31,614 nt of DNA. Origin: Ruminococcus flavefaciens. GTDB taxonomy: Bacteria > Bacillota > Clostridia > Oscillospirales > Ruminococcaceae. This document shows positions 13,866 through 21,295 of this stretch, in pieces. The number at the start of each line of letters is the position of its first letter. The stretch's first letter is position 1. A program made the position numbers and the translations under genes. The DNA is taken from positions 1 to 31,614 of the forward strand of contig DBXO01000027.1 of NCBI GenBank assembly GCA_002309635.1. The letters run 5' to 3'. The notes under the pieces are model-generated. The model did not search any database, was not told the origin of the DNA, and saw nothing but the letters and a program-made list of their open reading frames with translations.

Positions 13866-13897
13866 TAAAAAGCCGCGGAGCGAAAAACTCCACGGCT
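13866..13897 (-). terminator. Intrinsic terminator of the malic enzyme gene
   Basis: On the minus strand AGCCGTGGAG pairs with CTCCGCGGCT (one G-U) around TTTTTCG, followed by TTTTAG. It lies 45 bases after the malic enzyme stop codon. Confidence 0.8.
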
Positions 13898-13942
13898 CAA
13901 TTATATCATATATGGCTTTTTTCTGCAAGTACAATCGTGTGC

Positions 13943-15118
13943 TTATATCCTTGCAACGCCTGTTTCCCTGGCAGCCTGAGCAACAGCCTTTGCAACTGCC
14001 TGTGCTACGGACTTGTCGAGAGCGCTGGGGATAATGTAATCAGCGCTGAGCTTGTCGTCTGTAACGAATGAAGCGATAGCCTTGGCAGCAGCTATCTTCA
14101 TAGCGTCGTTGATATCGCTTGCACGGACGTCGAGAGCTCCGCGGAAGATACCCGGGAATGCGAGAACGTTGTTTATCTGGTTGGGGAAGTCGCTTCTTCC
14201 TGTGCCGACTACTGCGGCGCCTGCCTCCTTTGCAAGGTCGGGCATGATCTCGGGAGTGGGGTTAGCCATGGGGAAAAGTATGGGCTTGTCAGCCATTGAC
14301 TTTACCATTTCGGGAGTTACACAGCCCGGAGCCGATACGCCGATGAATACGTCTGCGCCCTTGATGACTTCTTCAAGGGTGCCCTTTCTCATCTGCCGGT
14401 TGGTTATCTCAGCCATTTCGTCCTTCATCGGGTTCATGCCCTCGGGACGTCCCTTATAGATAGCTCCGTTTCTGTCGCAGAGGACAACGTCCCTGAGACC
14501 CATTGAGATGAGGAGCTTGATTATAGCGATACCTGCTGCACCTGCGCCGCTGGTAACGACTCTTATCTCGTCAAGCTTCTTGCCTACGACTTTGAGAGCG
14601 TTGAGCATAGCTGCGAGAGTAACAACTGCCGTACCGTGCTGGTCGTCGTGGAATATCGGGATATCGCAGCACTCCTTGAGCTTCTTCTCTATCTCGAAGC
14701 AGCGGGGAGCAGAGATATCCTCCAGGTTTACTCCGCCGAAAGAGCCTGCGAGGAGGCGTACCGTATTTACGATATCGTCGACTTCCTTTGAGCGGACGCA
14801 GAGAGGAACTGCGTCAACGTCACCGAAAGCCTTGAAGAGAGCGCACTTGCCCTCCATAACGGGCATGCCTGCCTCGGGTCCGATGTCGCCGAGACCGAGA
14901 ACTGCCGTACCGTCTGTAACTACGGCAACAAGGTTTGAACGGCGTGTGAGCTCATAGCTCTTGTCAACGTCTTTCTGTATCTCGAGACAAGGCTGTGCAA
15001 CGCCGGGGGTATAGGCGAGGGAGAGGTCGTCTCTTGTTTCGAGGGGGGCGCGGCAGATAACTTCTATCTTGCCCTGCCACTCATAGTGCTTTTTAAGGGA
15101 TTCTTCTGCATAATTCAT
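13943..15118 (-). CDS. Malic enzyme (malate to pyruvate, decarboxylating)
   Basis: A 391-residue short-form bacterial malic enzyme. Catalytic Y36 lies in SLAYTPGVA, the catalytic Lys in GKCALFKAFGD (K91, K96), the divalent metal ligands in IFHDDQHGTA (D158, D159), and the Rossmann loop in SGAGAAG (190-196). After the second strand the sequence is LCDRNG, an acidic residue that favours NAD over NADP, though this is only a guide. ATG 15118 follows AAAGGAC. It is downstream of the LDH/MDH-type gene on the same strand, with a terminator between them. Together the two would convert oxaloacetate to pyruvate via malate, as in the malate shunt of Clostridium thermocellum, where the two genes are also neighbours. 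Confidence 0.92.
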   Translation of the reverse strand: MNYAEESLKKHYEWQGKIEVICRAPLETRDDLSLAYTPGVAQPCLEIQKDVDKSYELTRRSNLVAVVTDGTAVLGLGDIGPEAGMPVMEGKCALFKAFGDVDAVPLCVRSKEVDDIVNTVRLLAGSFGGVNLEDISAPRCFEIEKKLKECCDIPIFHDDQHGTAVVTLAAMLNALKVVGKKLDEIRVVTSGAGAAGIAIIKLLISMGLRDVVLCDRNGAIYKGRPEGMNPMKDEMAEITNRQMRKGTLEEVIKGADVFIGVSAPGCVTPEMVKSMADKPILFPMANPTPEIMPDLAKEAGAAVVGTGRSDFPNQINNVLAFPGIFRGALDVRASDINDAMKIAAAKAIASFVTDDKLSADYIIPSALDKSVAQAVAKAVAQAARETGVARI

Positions 15119-15148
15119 AGTTTATGTGTCCTTTCGGTATTATTATTC

Positions 15149-15177
15149 AAAAAAGCGGAGAACGGGTGGTTCTCCGC
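15149..15177 (-). terminator. Intrinsic terminator after the malate/lactate dehydrogenase gene
   Basis: On the minus strand GCGGAGAAC and GTTCTCCGC form a perfect nine-pair stem around CACCC, followed by TTTTTT. It separates the dehydrogenase from malic enzyme; partial read-through would set the ratio of the two. Confidence 0.85.
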
Positions 15178-15199
15178 GAAAAAACATATTTGCGGTCTC

Positions 15200-16144
15200 T
15201 CAGAACTGGAGCTGGTCGATAACGATTCTGAGAGCCTTTGCGCTCGCCTGAAGCTTTGCGATCTCCTCTTCGTTGAGCTTGGGAGAAACTTCTCTTTCGA
15301 TGCCGTTGCTGCCGATAACACAGGGGAGACTGAGACATACGTCGTTTATGCCGTATCTGTCGTTTATCATAGTGGAAACAGTGATGATGTTCTTTGAGTC
15401 ACGGAGAACTGTGTCGCATATCTTGTTTACGCTCATTGCGATAGCGTAGAATGTAGCGCCCTTTCTCTTGATGACCTCAGCGCCTGCCCTGCGGACCTCG
15501 TCTATGATCTCGTCCTCGTCAAGGTCTGCATGATCCTGATCTGCGCAGTACTCGTCAACGGGAACGCCTGCGATATTCATTATTGACCACGGAATGAACG
15601 ATGAATCGCCGTGTTCGCCGAATACATAAGCGTGTATGCTGTTGGGACTGAGACCTACGTGGTCAGCTATGATTGAACGAAGTCTTGAGGTGTCAAGTGC
15701 CGTACCTGAGCCGATTACCTGATTGGGCTTGAGGTCTGTGCACTTGAGGATAGTATATGTGAGGACGTCAACAGGATTGCTTACAACCACATAGATGGCG
15801 TCTGGAGCGTACTTGGCTATCTGAGGCATAACTTCCTTGATGATGTTGACGTTGATCTGAGCAAGGTCAAGACGTGTCTGACCGGGCTTTCTTGCAATGC
15901 CAAGGGTAACAACAACGATATCGGAATCCTTTGCGTCCTCGTACTCGCCGTCGAATATCTCGACGTTCTCGCCGAAGGAAACGCCCTGACGGATATCCAT
16001 GGCCTCGCCCTTGGCCTTGGCCTTGTTTATATCAACAAGAACTATATCTGAGCATGTGCCTGCTACGGCGAATGTATAAGCAATAGAAGCACCGACGTTG
16101 CCGGCGCCGAGTATAGTTATCTTTGTACCGTTTTTCTCAGCCAT
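15200..16144 (-). CDS. LDH-family dehydrogenase, probably malate dehydrogenase
   Basis: From ATG 16144 (GGAGG upstream) the protein has 314 residues. The NAD loop GAGNVGAS is at 13-20, the second-strand Asp in LVDINK, the catalytic loop in GIARKPGQTR (83-91), the substrate-binding R154 in DTSRLR and the catalytic H178 in GEHGDS. Overall similarity is to L-lactate dehydrogenases (ldh). However, the residue just before KPG in the active-site loop is Arg85; lactate dehydrogenases have Gln there (NQKPGETR) and malate dehydrogenases have Arg. This favours oxaloacetate/malate as substrates, and the malic enzyme neighbour agrees. L-lactate dehydrogenase remains the alternative name. Confidence 0.88.
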   Translation of the reverse strand: MAEKNGTKITILGAGNVGASIAYTFAVAGTCSDIVLVDINKAKAKGEAMDIRQGVSFGENVEIFDGEYEDAKDSDIVVVTLGIARKPGQTRLDLAQINVNIIKEVMPQIAKYAPDAIYVVVSNPVDVLTYTILKCTDLKPNQVIGSGTALDTSRLRSIIADHVGLSPNSIHAYVFGEHGDSSFIPWSIMNIAGVPVDEYCADQDHADLDEDEIIDEVRRAGAEVIKRKGATFYAIAMSVNKICDTVLRDSKNIITVSTMINDRYGINDVCLSLPCVIGSNGIEREVSPKLNEEEIAKLQASAKALRIVIDQLQF

Positions 16145-16223
16145 AATGTTTAACCTCCATAATAACTGTGTGGTGGGCTCTGCCTTCAGTTCTTCAGCGC
16201 TTTGCAGAGCAATATGTATTTTC

Positions 16224-16252
16224 ATTATAATGATAAAGTGTGAAAATTTCAA
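16224..16252 (-). promoter_or_regulatory. Sigma-A promoter of the malate/lactate dehydrogenase gene
   Basis: On the minus strand TTGAAA (16247-16252) and TATAAT (16224-16229) are 17 bases apart. The start codon follows about 80 bases downstream after a leader with GGAGG. Confidence 0.75.
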
Positions 16253-16375
16253 GCAAAAAAAAGGCTTTTTCGGAAAAATCGTAATTTCGTACAAAACAAA
16301 TCGGGATTTAACAGAGCTTTTTAACCTTGATAATAATCAAATGCACAAGTGGTACTGCCAGAATATAAGTCTATG

Positions 16376-16434
16376 AATGAATATTATGCAGCATATTGTG
16401 AATATTATTGAAAATAATGAATATTTATGCAAAT
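16376..16434 (+). promoter_or_regulatory. Three phased ARG-box-like operators upstream of argG
   Basis: TGAATATT occurs at 16378, 16399 and 16418, that is 21 and 19 bases apart, close to two helical turns. The third site, ATGAATATTTATGCAAAT (16417-16434), closely matches the Bacillus ARG box CATGAATAAAAATKCAAK; the first (TGAATATTATGCA) is similar and the middle one weaker. The third site ends four bases before the -35 box. ArgR/AhrC hexamers bind tandem ARG boxes, so arginine-dependent repression of the cluster is likely. No argR gene is in the window. Confidence 0.65.
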
Positions 16435-16438
16435 GTAC

Positions 16439-16466
16439 TTGACATTATTTTACTATGTAGTATAAT
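16439..16466 (+). promoter_or_regulatory. argG promoter
   Basis: TTGACA (16439-16444) and TATAAT (16461-16466) are both perfect consensus boxes, 16 bases apart. Transcription would start near 16473, giving a leader of about 55 bases before ATG 16528. Confidence 0.85.
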
Positions 16467-16527
16467 AGTGTTATATCGCAAATCCCCGCTGCCTCAAAGC
16501 AGCGATAATATTCAGGAGGTAATCACA

Positions 16528-17763
16528 ATGGCTAACAAGAAGGATATCAAAAAGGTAGTTCTCGCTTATTCGGGCGGACTTGACACATCTATCATAATCC
16601 CGTGGCTCAAGGAAAACTACAACAACTGCGAAGTTATCGCTGTTTCAGGTGACGTAGGACAGGGCACAGAGCTTGACGGTCTTGAGGAAAAGGCTATCAA
16701 GACAGGCGCTTCAAAGCTCATCATTGCAGACCTTAAGGAAGAATTCATTCAGGACTACGTTTACCCTACAGTACAGGCAGGCGCTATATATGAGAACAGA
16801 TACATGCTCGGTACTTCATTCGCACGTCCCATCATCGCAAAGCGTATCGCCGAGATCGCTCTTGAAGAGGGCGCAGACGCTATCTGCCACGGCTGCACGG
16901 GCAAGGGCAACGATCAGGTAAGATTCGAGCTTGCTATAAAGGCATTCGCACCTGAAATGGCTATCATCGCTCCCTGGAGAGAATGGACGATCAAGAGCCG
17001 TGACGAGGAGATCGACTACGCAGAGGCTCATAATATCCCTCTTAAGATAAACAGAGAGACAAACTACTCAAAGGACAAGAACATCTGGCACCTTTCACAC
17101 GAGGGCCTCGATCTTGAGGATCCTGCAAACGAGCCTCAGTACGAGAAGAAGGGCTTCCTTGAAATGGGCGTTTCACCTATCGATGCTCCCGACAAGCCCA
17201 CATACATCACTCTCCACTTTGAGAAGGGTGTTCCCACAATGCTTGACGGCAAGAAGATGAACGGCGTTGAAATGGTATCAGCTCTCAACAAGCTTGGCGG
17301 CGAGAACGGTATCGGTCTTGCAGACCTCGTTGAGAACCGTCTTGTCGGTATGAAGTCAAGAGGCGTATACGAAACTCCCGGCGGCGCTATCCTTTACCAC
17401 GCTCACGAAGTTCTCGAGACTATCACTCTCGACAAGGAAACAGCCCGCATCAAGCAGTACCTCAGCATCAAGTTCGCTGATATCGTATACAACGGCCAGT
17501 GGTACACACCTCTCCGCGAGGCTCTCAGCGCTTTCGTAAGCAAGACTCAGGAGAGAGTTACAGGCGATGTCAAGCTCAAGCTTTACAAGGGCAATATCAT
17601 CAATGCCGGCGTAACTTCGCCATACACACTCTACGATGAGGAAGTTGCTACATTCGATGAGGACGAGGTTTACAACCAGGCTGACGCAGCAGGCTTCATC
17701 AACCTCTTCGGTCTCCCGATAAAGGTAAGAGCTCAGCTGGACAAGAAGAGAAACAACAAGTAA
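16528..17763 (+). CDS. argG: Argininosuccinate synthase
   Basis: A 411-residue enzyme joining citrulline and aspartate with ATP to form argininosuccinate. The N-type ATP pyrophosphatase loop AYSGGLDTS is at 13-21. Further family blocks include HGCTGKGNDQVRFE, the aspartate/citrulline-binding EREINYSKDKNIWH-type region and GGAILYHAHE. Length is normal. ATG 16528 is preceded by AGGAGGT. Codon use is strongly biased, suggesting high expression. It is the first gene of the arginine cluster, controlled by a strong promoter and ARG-box-like sites. Confidence 0.97.
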   Translation: MANKKDIKKVVLAYSGGLDTSIIIPWLKENYNNCEVIAVSGDVGQGTELDGLEEKAIKTGASKLIIADLKEEFIQDYVYPTVQAGAIYENRYMLGTSFARPIIAKRIAEIALEEGADAICHGCTGKGNDQVRFELAIKAFAPEMAIIAPWREWTIKSRDEEIDYAEAHNIPLKINRETNYSKDKNIWHLSHEGLDLEDPANEPQYEKKGFLEMGVSPIDAPDKPTYITLHFEKGVPTMLDGKKMNGVEMVSALNKLGGENGIGLADLVENRLVGMKSRGVYETPGGAILYHAHEVLETITLDKETARIKQYLSIKFADIVYNGQWYTPLREALSAFVSKTQERVTGDVKLKLYKGNIINAGVTSPYTLYDEEVATFDEDEVYNQADAAGFINLFGLPIKVRAQLDKKRNNK

Positions 17764-17796
17764 TCATTGCTGTTTAATTCATTCCGGTAGGGGCGT

Positions 17797-18387
17797 ATGG
17801 ATAAATTAGATTATTTGAAGCAGAACTGGGTCTCACTGCTGGAAATGGCGATAGTCTTTTCAGTGCCTTCCGCAGGAGTGGGCTATATTCTGTCAAAGCA
17901 CGCAAAAATAGGCGCTTTGGAGCCTGTTATAGTCGTGATGGTAATATGCGTCATATGCGGGATGTTCAATCTTCCTGCCGCTACGGTGCCCGTGCTTATA
18001 CTTATCGCCCTTGCTCTGGCTCTGACAGCGTGGAGCGCGGTGTTCCTTGTGAACTGCCTTATCGCTCTTTTCTCAAAGAGATGCAGGGCAAGACTGATAC
18101 GGTTTGAAGTGCCGAATGGCATGAACAGCGCAGTTCCGGTCTATGACATAGATGGAAAGGAATATCGGTGTACCGTGGGCGGCTTGAAAAAGAAGCTCGC
18201 GGAAGGTTCTGTCAGCAGCAAAAAGTACGTCATTGGTAATGAATATAAAGTAAAATACAGCAGATTGCTGAAAAAGGTATTTGATAAAAGAGCTGTCGGT
18301 ATCAATTTAGCCTGTTTTTTCGTTGGGATTTTAGGAGCGGCGATGTTTATCCTGCCCCTGGTATTCATGGAAAAGCTGCCTTTCTGA
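17797..18387 (+). CDS. Membrane protein of unknown function
   Basis: A 196-residue integral membrane protein. Hydrophobic segments lie at about residues 13-32, 42-60, 62-92 and 168-190. Between the third and fourth is a soluble segment of about 75 residues (VPVYDIDGKEYRC through NEYKVKYS) that resembles the beta-rich part of DUF3592-type proteins. ATG 17797 lies 33 bases after argG, with GGGG as a weak ribosome binding site. A stem-loop follows at 18422-18447. It is probably expressed by read-through from argG. It has no known role in arginine synthesis. Confidence 0.65.
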   Translation: MDKLDYLKQNWVSLLEMAIVFSVPSAGVGYILSKHAKIGALEPVIVVMVICVICGMFNLPAATVPVLILIALALALTAWSAVFLVNCLIALFSKRCRARLIRFEVPNGMNSAVPVYDIDGKEYRCTVGGLKKKLAEGSVSSKKYVIGNEYKVKYSRLLKKVFDKRAVGINLACFFVGILGAAMFILPLVFMEKLPF

Positions 18388-18421
18388 TACAGCATTGCAG
18401 TTCGTAAATATGTATAAGTTC

Positions 18422-18447
18422 CAGGCAGGGGAGCCGTCTCCTGCCTG
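18422..18447 (+). terminator. Stem-loop, probable terminator
   Basis: CAGGCAGGGGA and TCTCCTGCCTG pair over eleven positions (one G-U) around GCCG, followed by TTACGATTT. The T-run is interrupted, so termination may be partial. It separates the argG unit from the acetyltransferase gene. Confidence 0.55.
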
Positions 18448-18491
18448 TTACGATTTAATAGAATGCATGATTGAAGGAAAGGAGAATTAAT

Positions 18492-18908
18492 ATGGTGAAA
18501 ATAAGGCTCATGACTGTCAACGACTGGAAAGGCGTTGAGCAGGTCTGGAAAGACCACGAAGGTACGAACCCCGTTGACGACTGCGAGGAAGGCTTCACAA
18601 GATACCTTAAGCGCAATCCCGCTACAAGCTTTGTGGCTGTGGACGGTGACAGGATAATCGGTACTATACTGGCAGGTCACGACGGCAGACGCGGCTTCTT
18701 TCACCATGTTGTAGTTGTTCCCGAGTACAGGAACCGCGGTATAGGCGAGGATATGGTGAACCACGCTATGGAGGCTCTTGAAAAGGAGGGCATACAGAAG
18801 ACGGCTCTCGTTGTTTTTGAGGACAACGATCTCGGAAACGGCTTCTGGGAGCATATAGGCTTCACTACAAGACCGGACCTTGTTTACCGCAACAAGTACG
18901 TTAAGTAG
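18492..18908 (+). CDS. GNAT-family acetyltransferase, YpeA-like
   Basis: From ATG 18492 (AAAGGAG upstream) the protein has 138 residues. It follows the E. coli YpeA-type pattern: FVAVDGDRIIGTILAGHDGR, then the core strand VVVVPEYRNRGIGEDMVNHA with the acetyl-CoA loop RNRGIG, and FEDNDLGNGFWEHIGF. The acceptor is unknown. It sits between argG and argH, where short GNAT enzymes act as N-acetylglutamate synthases in some bacteria; here ArgJ can already supply acetylglutamate, so such a role would be a priming one and is only a hypothesis. Confidence 0.85.
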   Translation: MVKIRLMTVNDWKGVEQVWKDHEGTNPVDDCEEGFTRYLKRNPATSFVAVDGDRIIGTILAGHDGRRGFFHHVVVVPEYRNRGIGEDMVNHAMEALEKEGIQKTALVVFEDNDLGNGFWEHIGFTTRPDLVYRNKYVK

Positions 18909-18942
18909 GAACAGATATTTTCTGCCCGAATTAAAATAAATT

Positions 18943-19386
18943 ATGGATAAATTCATGAAAATCGCCATTGACGAGGCAAGAACAGGCATAAATGCAGGCC
19001 ACGGCGGTCCTTTTGGCAGTGTTATCGTCAGAAACGGCGAAATAATCGGTCAGGGGCACAATGAAGTCGTAAAGCGCAAAGACCCTACCTGTCACGGCGA
19101 AGTAATGGCTATACGCGACGCCTGCAAAAAGCTGGGAACTCACGACCTGACCGGCTGCGAGCTCTATACAACCGCAGAGCCCTGTCCCATGTGCGCAGGT
19201 GCTATAATGTGGGCGAATATAAAAAAGGTCTTTTACGGCTGCAATATAAACGATACCGACAGTATAGGCTTCCGCGACAAGCAGTTTTATGAAGCGCTCG
19301 GGGATATCTCCGAGGAGCTACACCGTGAGGAATGCCTTGAGGTGTTCAGGGAATATACAGCAATAAGGAATAAGAAGCATTATTGA
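18943..19386 (+). CDS. Nucleoside/guanine deaminase (CDA fold)
   Basis: A 147-residue zinc deaminase. Zinc ligands are H51 in CHGE, with the proton shuttle E53, and C81 and C84 in PCPMC. The segment GHGGPFGSVIVRNGEIIGQG and the length match Bacillus guanine deaminase GuaD more than TadA, which has a 'GEVPVGAV' start. Guanine deaminase turns guanine into xanthine plus ammonia for purine recycling. The start codon lacks a clear ribosome binding site. It stands between the acetyltransferase and a repeat element upstream of argH. tRNA adenosine deaminase is the main alternative. Confidence 0.82.
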   Translation: MDKFMKIAIDEARTGINAGHGGPFGSVIVRNGEIIGQGHNEVVKRKDPTCHGEVMAIRDACKKLGTHDLTGCELYTTAEPCPMCAGAIMWANIKKVFYGCNINDTDSIGFRDKQFYEALGDISEELHREECLEVFREYTAIRNKKHY

Positions 19387-19444
19387 TTTGCAGGAGCGCT
19401 GTCCCTCCGGTGTTCTGAAATAGCGGAAATACTTTGGAGCTGCG

Positions 19445-19524
19445 GAACGGCGAGGGTGACTCCCTGTACTACAGGGAGATGCCGCAAAGCGACAGAGGGG
19501 CGCGGCGTCTGTTGGACGCCGTTC
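19445..19524 (+). repeat. Intergenic GC-rich repeat element with 8-base terminal inverted repeats
   Basis: GAACGGCG (19445-19452) and CGCCGTTC (19517-19524) bound an 80-base element. Inside are two hairpins: CTCCCTGT with ACAGGGAG near 19460-19478, and CGGCGTC (19503-19509) with GACGCCG (19515-19521). The TGACTCCCTG...CAGGGAGATGCCG style recalls abundant short intergenic repeats of gut Oscillospiraceae. Fragments with the same core occur in other gaps of this window. It ends 40 bases before argH and could fold in the argH leader. Confidence 0.55.
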
Positions 19525-19563
19525 ACTGCAATGGGTTCATCAAACATTAAGGAGAAATAAACT

Positions 19564-20943
19564 ATGGCAGACATGATGTGGGCAGGAAGATTTTCAAAGC
19601 AGGTTGACGCAGGCGTCAACGCTTTCAATTCCTCCATTGCCTTTGACGGACGCATGTACCGTCACGATATACAGGGCAGTATCGCCCACGCTACTATGCT
19701 TGGAGACTGCGGCATTATCACAAAGGAGGACAGCCTCACAATAATCGAAGGGCTCAAAGGCATACTCGCCGATATCGACAGCGGCAGGCTTGAGCTTGAC
19801 CCCAATGCCGAGGATATCCACATGTTCGTTGAGGCTGAGCTTACAAAGCGCCTGGGCGACGTGGGAAAGAGGCTCCACACCTCACGTTCGAGGAACGATC
19901 AGGTGGCAGTTGACCTGAGACTTTACCTCCGCGATGAAATAGACGGGATATACGCCCTCGTCAAGGAGCTCGCAGTAACCCTTGTGAAAATGGCTAAGGA
20001 GCACACCGAGACAGTAATGCCGGGATATACCCATTTACAGCGTGCTCAGCCAATAACTCTCGCACATCACCTTATGGCTTATGTGTGGATGCTTCTCCGC
20101 GACATGGAAAGACTTAAGGATACTGCAAAGAGAATGAACTACTGCCCTCTCGGCAGCGGCGCTCTTGCAGGTACTACCTATAAAACAAACCGCAGACAGA
20201 CCTCGGAGCTTCTCGGCTTCACGGCTCCCATGCCAAACAGCCTTGACGGAGTTTCCGACAGGGACTACTGCATAGAGCTGAACTGTGCTCTGTCACTGCT
20301 TATGACTCACCTTTCGAGATTTTCCGAGGAAATAATCCTCTGGTGCTCGTGGGAGTTCAAATTCGTTGAGCTCGACGACGCATTCGCTACAGGTTCGTCC
20401 ATAATGCCGCAGAAGAAGAATCCCGACGTTACGGAGCTTATCCGCGGCAAGACAGGAAGAGTGAACGGAGACCTCATGACGCTTCTTACAATGATGAAAG
20501 GCCTGCCCCTTGCATACAATAAGGATATGCAGGAGGACAAGGAGGCTATATTCGACGCGGTTGACAACGTAAAGCTCTGCGTGAAGACATTCACTCCCAT
20601 GCTTGCAACTATGCGCGTTCTTAAGGATAATATGAGAAATGCTGCGGCAAGAGGCTTCATAAACGCTACTGACTGCGCCGATTATCTCGTTAAGAAGGGC
20701 ATGCCTTTCCGTGACGCATACAAGATAACAGGCACACTCGTTGCTCAGTGCATAGAAAAGGGTCTGACTCTTGAAACTCTGCCGATAGCCGAGTACAAGT
20801 CGATGACAGACCTGTTTGACGAGGACGTTTACGAGGCTATAAGCCTTGATACCTGCGTCCGCGAGCGCAAGTCAGAGGGCGGTCCGTCGCCTGACGCTGT
20901 AAAGGAGCAGATAGCGCTTGCAGAAAAGGCACTGGGGCTCTGA
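19564..20943 (+). CDS. argH: Argininosuccinate lyase
   Basis: A 459-residue enzyme splitting argininosuccinate into arginine and fumarate, the last step of the pathway. It belongs to the fumarase/aspartase superfamily. The signature loop GSSIMPQKKNPD lies at 277-288 and contains the catalytic Ser. Other blocks are HTSRSRNDQVA (105-115) and MPGYTHLQRAQP with a catalytic His at about 157. Length is normal. ATG 19564 follows AAGGAG. A small membrane-protein gene begins one base after its stop codon, so they are translated together. Confidence 0.97.
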   Translation: MADMMWAGRFSKQVDAGVNAFNSSIAFDGRMYRHDIQGSIAHATMLGDCGIITKEDSLTIIEGLKGILADIDSGRLELDPNAEDIHMFVEAELTKRLGDVGKRLHTSRSRNDQVAVDLRLYLRDEIDGIYALVKELAVTLVKMAKEHTETVMPGYTHLQRAQPITLAHHLMAYVWMLLRDMERLKDTAKRMNYCPLGSGALAGTTYKTNRRQTSELLGFTAPMPNSLDGVSDRDYCIELNCALSLLMTHLSRFSEEIILWCSWEFKFVELDDAFATGSSIMPQKKNPDVTELIRGKTGRVNGDLMTLLTMMKGLPLAYNKDMQEDKEAIFDAVDNVKLCVKTFTPMLATMRVLKDNMRNAAARGFINATDCADYLVKKGMPFRDAYKITGTLVAQCIEKGLTLETLPIAEYKSMTDLFDEDVYEAISLDTCVRERKSEGGPSPDAVKEQIALAEKALGL

Positions 20944-20944
20944 T

Positions 20945-21196
20945 ATGAAGAAAAAGGATATAACCTTTATAATAGGACTTTCAATTTTCATGGGAGTTAT
21001 ATGGGTAGTAGGCGAGATAATAATGGGACTGTGGCTTGCAGTAAAGCCGGGCACCCATGTAATCTGGTTCGCTGTAGTGGTGGTCATTACTCTCGGCGTG
21101 AGCGTATGGCACTCCATGATAAACGACAATTCAGACCTCGAAGACCCAAAGCGTGCCAAGTATGAGCGCAAGGTCAATAAGCGCAAAAAGAACTAA
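20945..21196 (+). CDS. Small two-helix membrane protein
   Basis: An 83-residue protein beginning at ATG 20945, one base after the argH stop codon. It has two hydrophobic helices (about residues 8-30 and 38-54) and a charged tail rich in Lys, Arg and Asp (PKRAKYERKVNKRKKN) that should lie in the cytoplasm. No family is recognised. The tight coupling to argH suggests a shared transcript. A hairpin repeat element follows. Confidence 0.65.
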   Translation: MKKKDITFIIGLSIFMGVIWVVGEIIMGLWLAVKPGTHVIWFAVVVVITLGVSVWHSMINDNSDLEDPKRAKYERKVNKRKKN

Positions 21197-21199
21197 GCT

Positions 21200-21246
21200 G
21201 GGGACGGCGTCTCCGGACTCTGCCAAAGGGGGAGTGCCCCCTTTGG
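21200..21246 (+). repeat. Repeat fragment with strong hairpin between argH and argC units
   Basis: GGGGACGGCGTCTCC (21200-21214) is a copy of the dispersed repeat core. It is followed by CCAAAGGGGG (21223-21232) and CCCCCTTTGG (21237-21246), a perfect ten-pair stem with AGTG loop. There is no U-run after it (GATCC), so it is an mRNA structure or repeat rather than a clear terminator. Confidence 0.55.
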
Positions 21247-21295
21247 GATCCCATTCGTGGGTTATCCAACTTCTCGAAAAACGGAGGAAAACATT

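Larger units (their letters stand above)
16145..16527. other. Divergent control region between the dehydrogenase and argG
   Basis: This 383-base gap has no supported gene. It holds the leftward promoter of the malate/lactate dehydrogenase near its left end, then an AT-rich stretch with three ARG-box-like sites, the argG promoter and a short leader with the dyad CGCTGC/GCAGCG (16488-16505) before the argG ribosome binding site. No T-box or riboswitch was recognised. Confidence 0.6.

Noticed and set aside
16190..16205. A second cre-like site in the dehydrogenase leader (AAAGCGCT core)
   Set aside because: Only the core matches; the outer positions of the cre consensus fail, so it is not listed.
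16467..16527. T-box or arginine leader peptide before argG
   Set aside because: The leader is only about 55 bases and lacks T-box sequence or a run of Arg codons.
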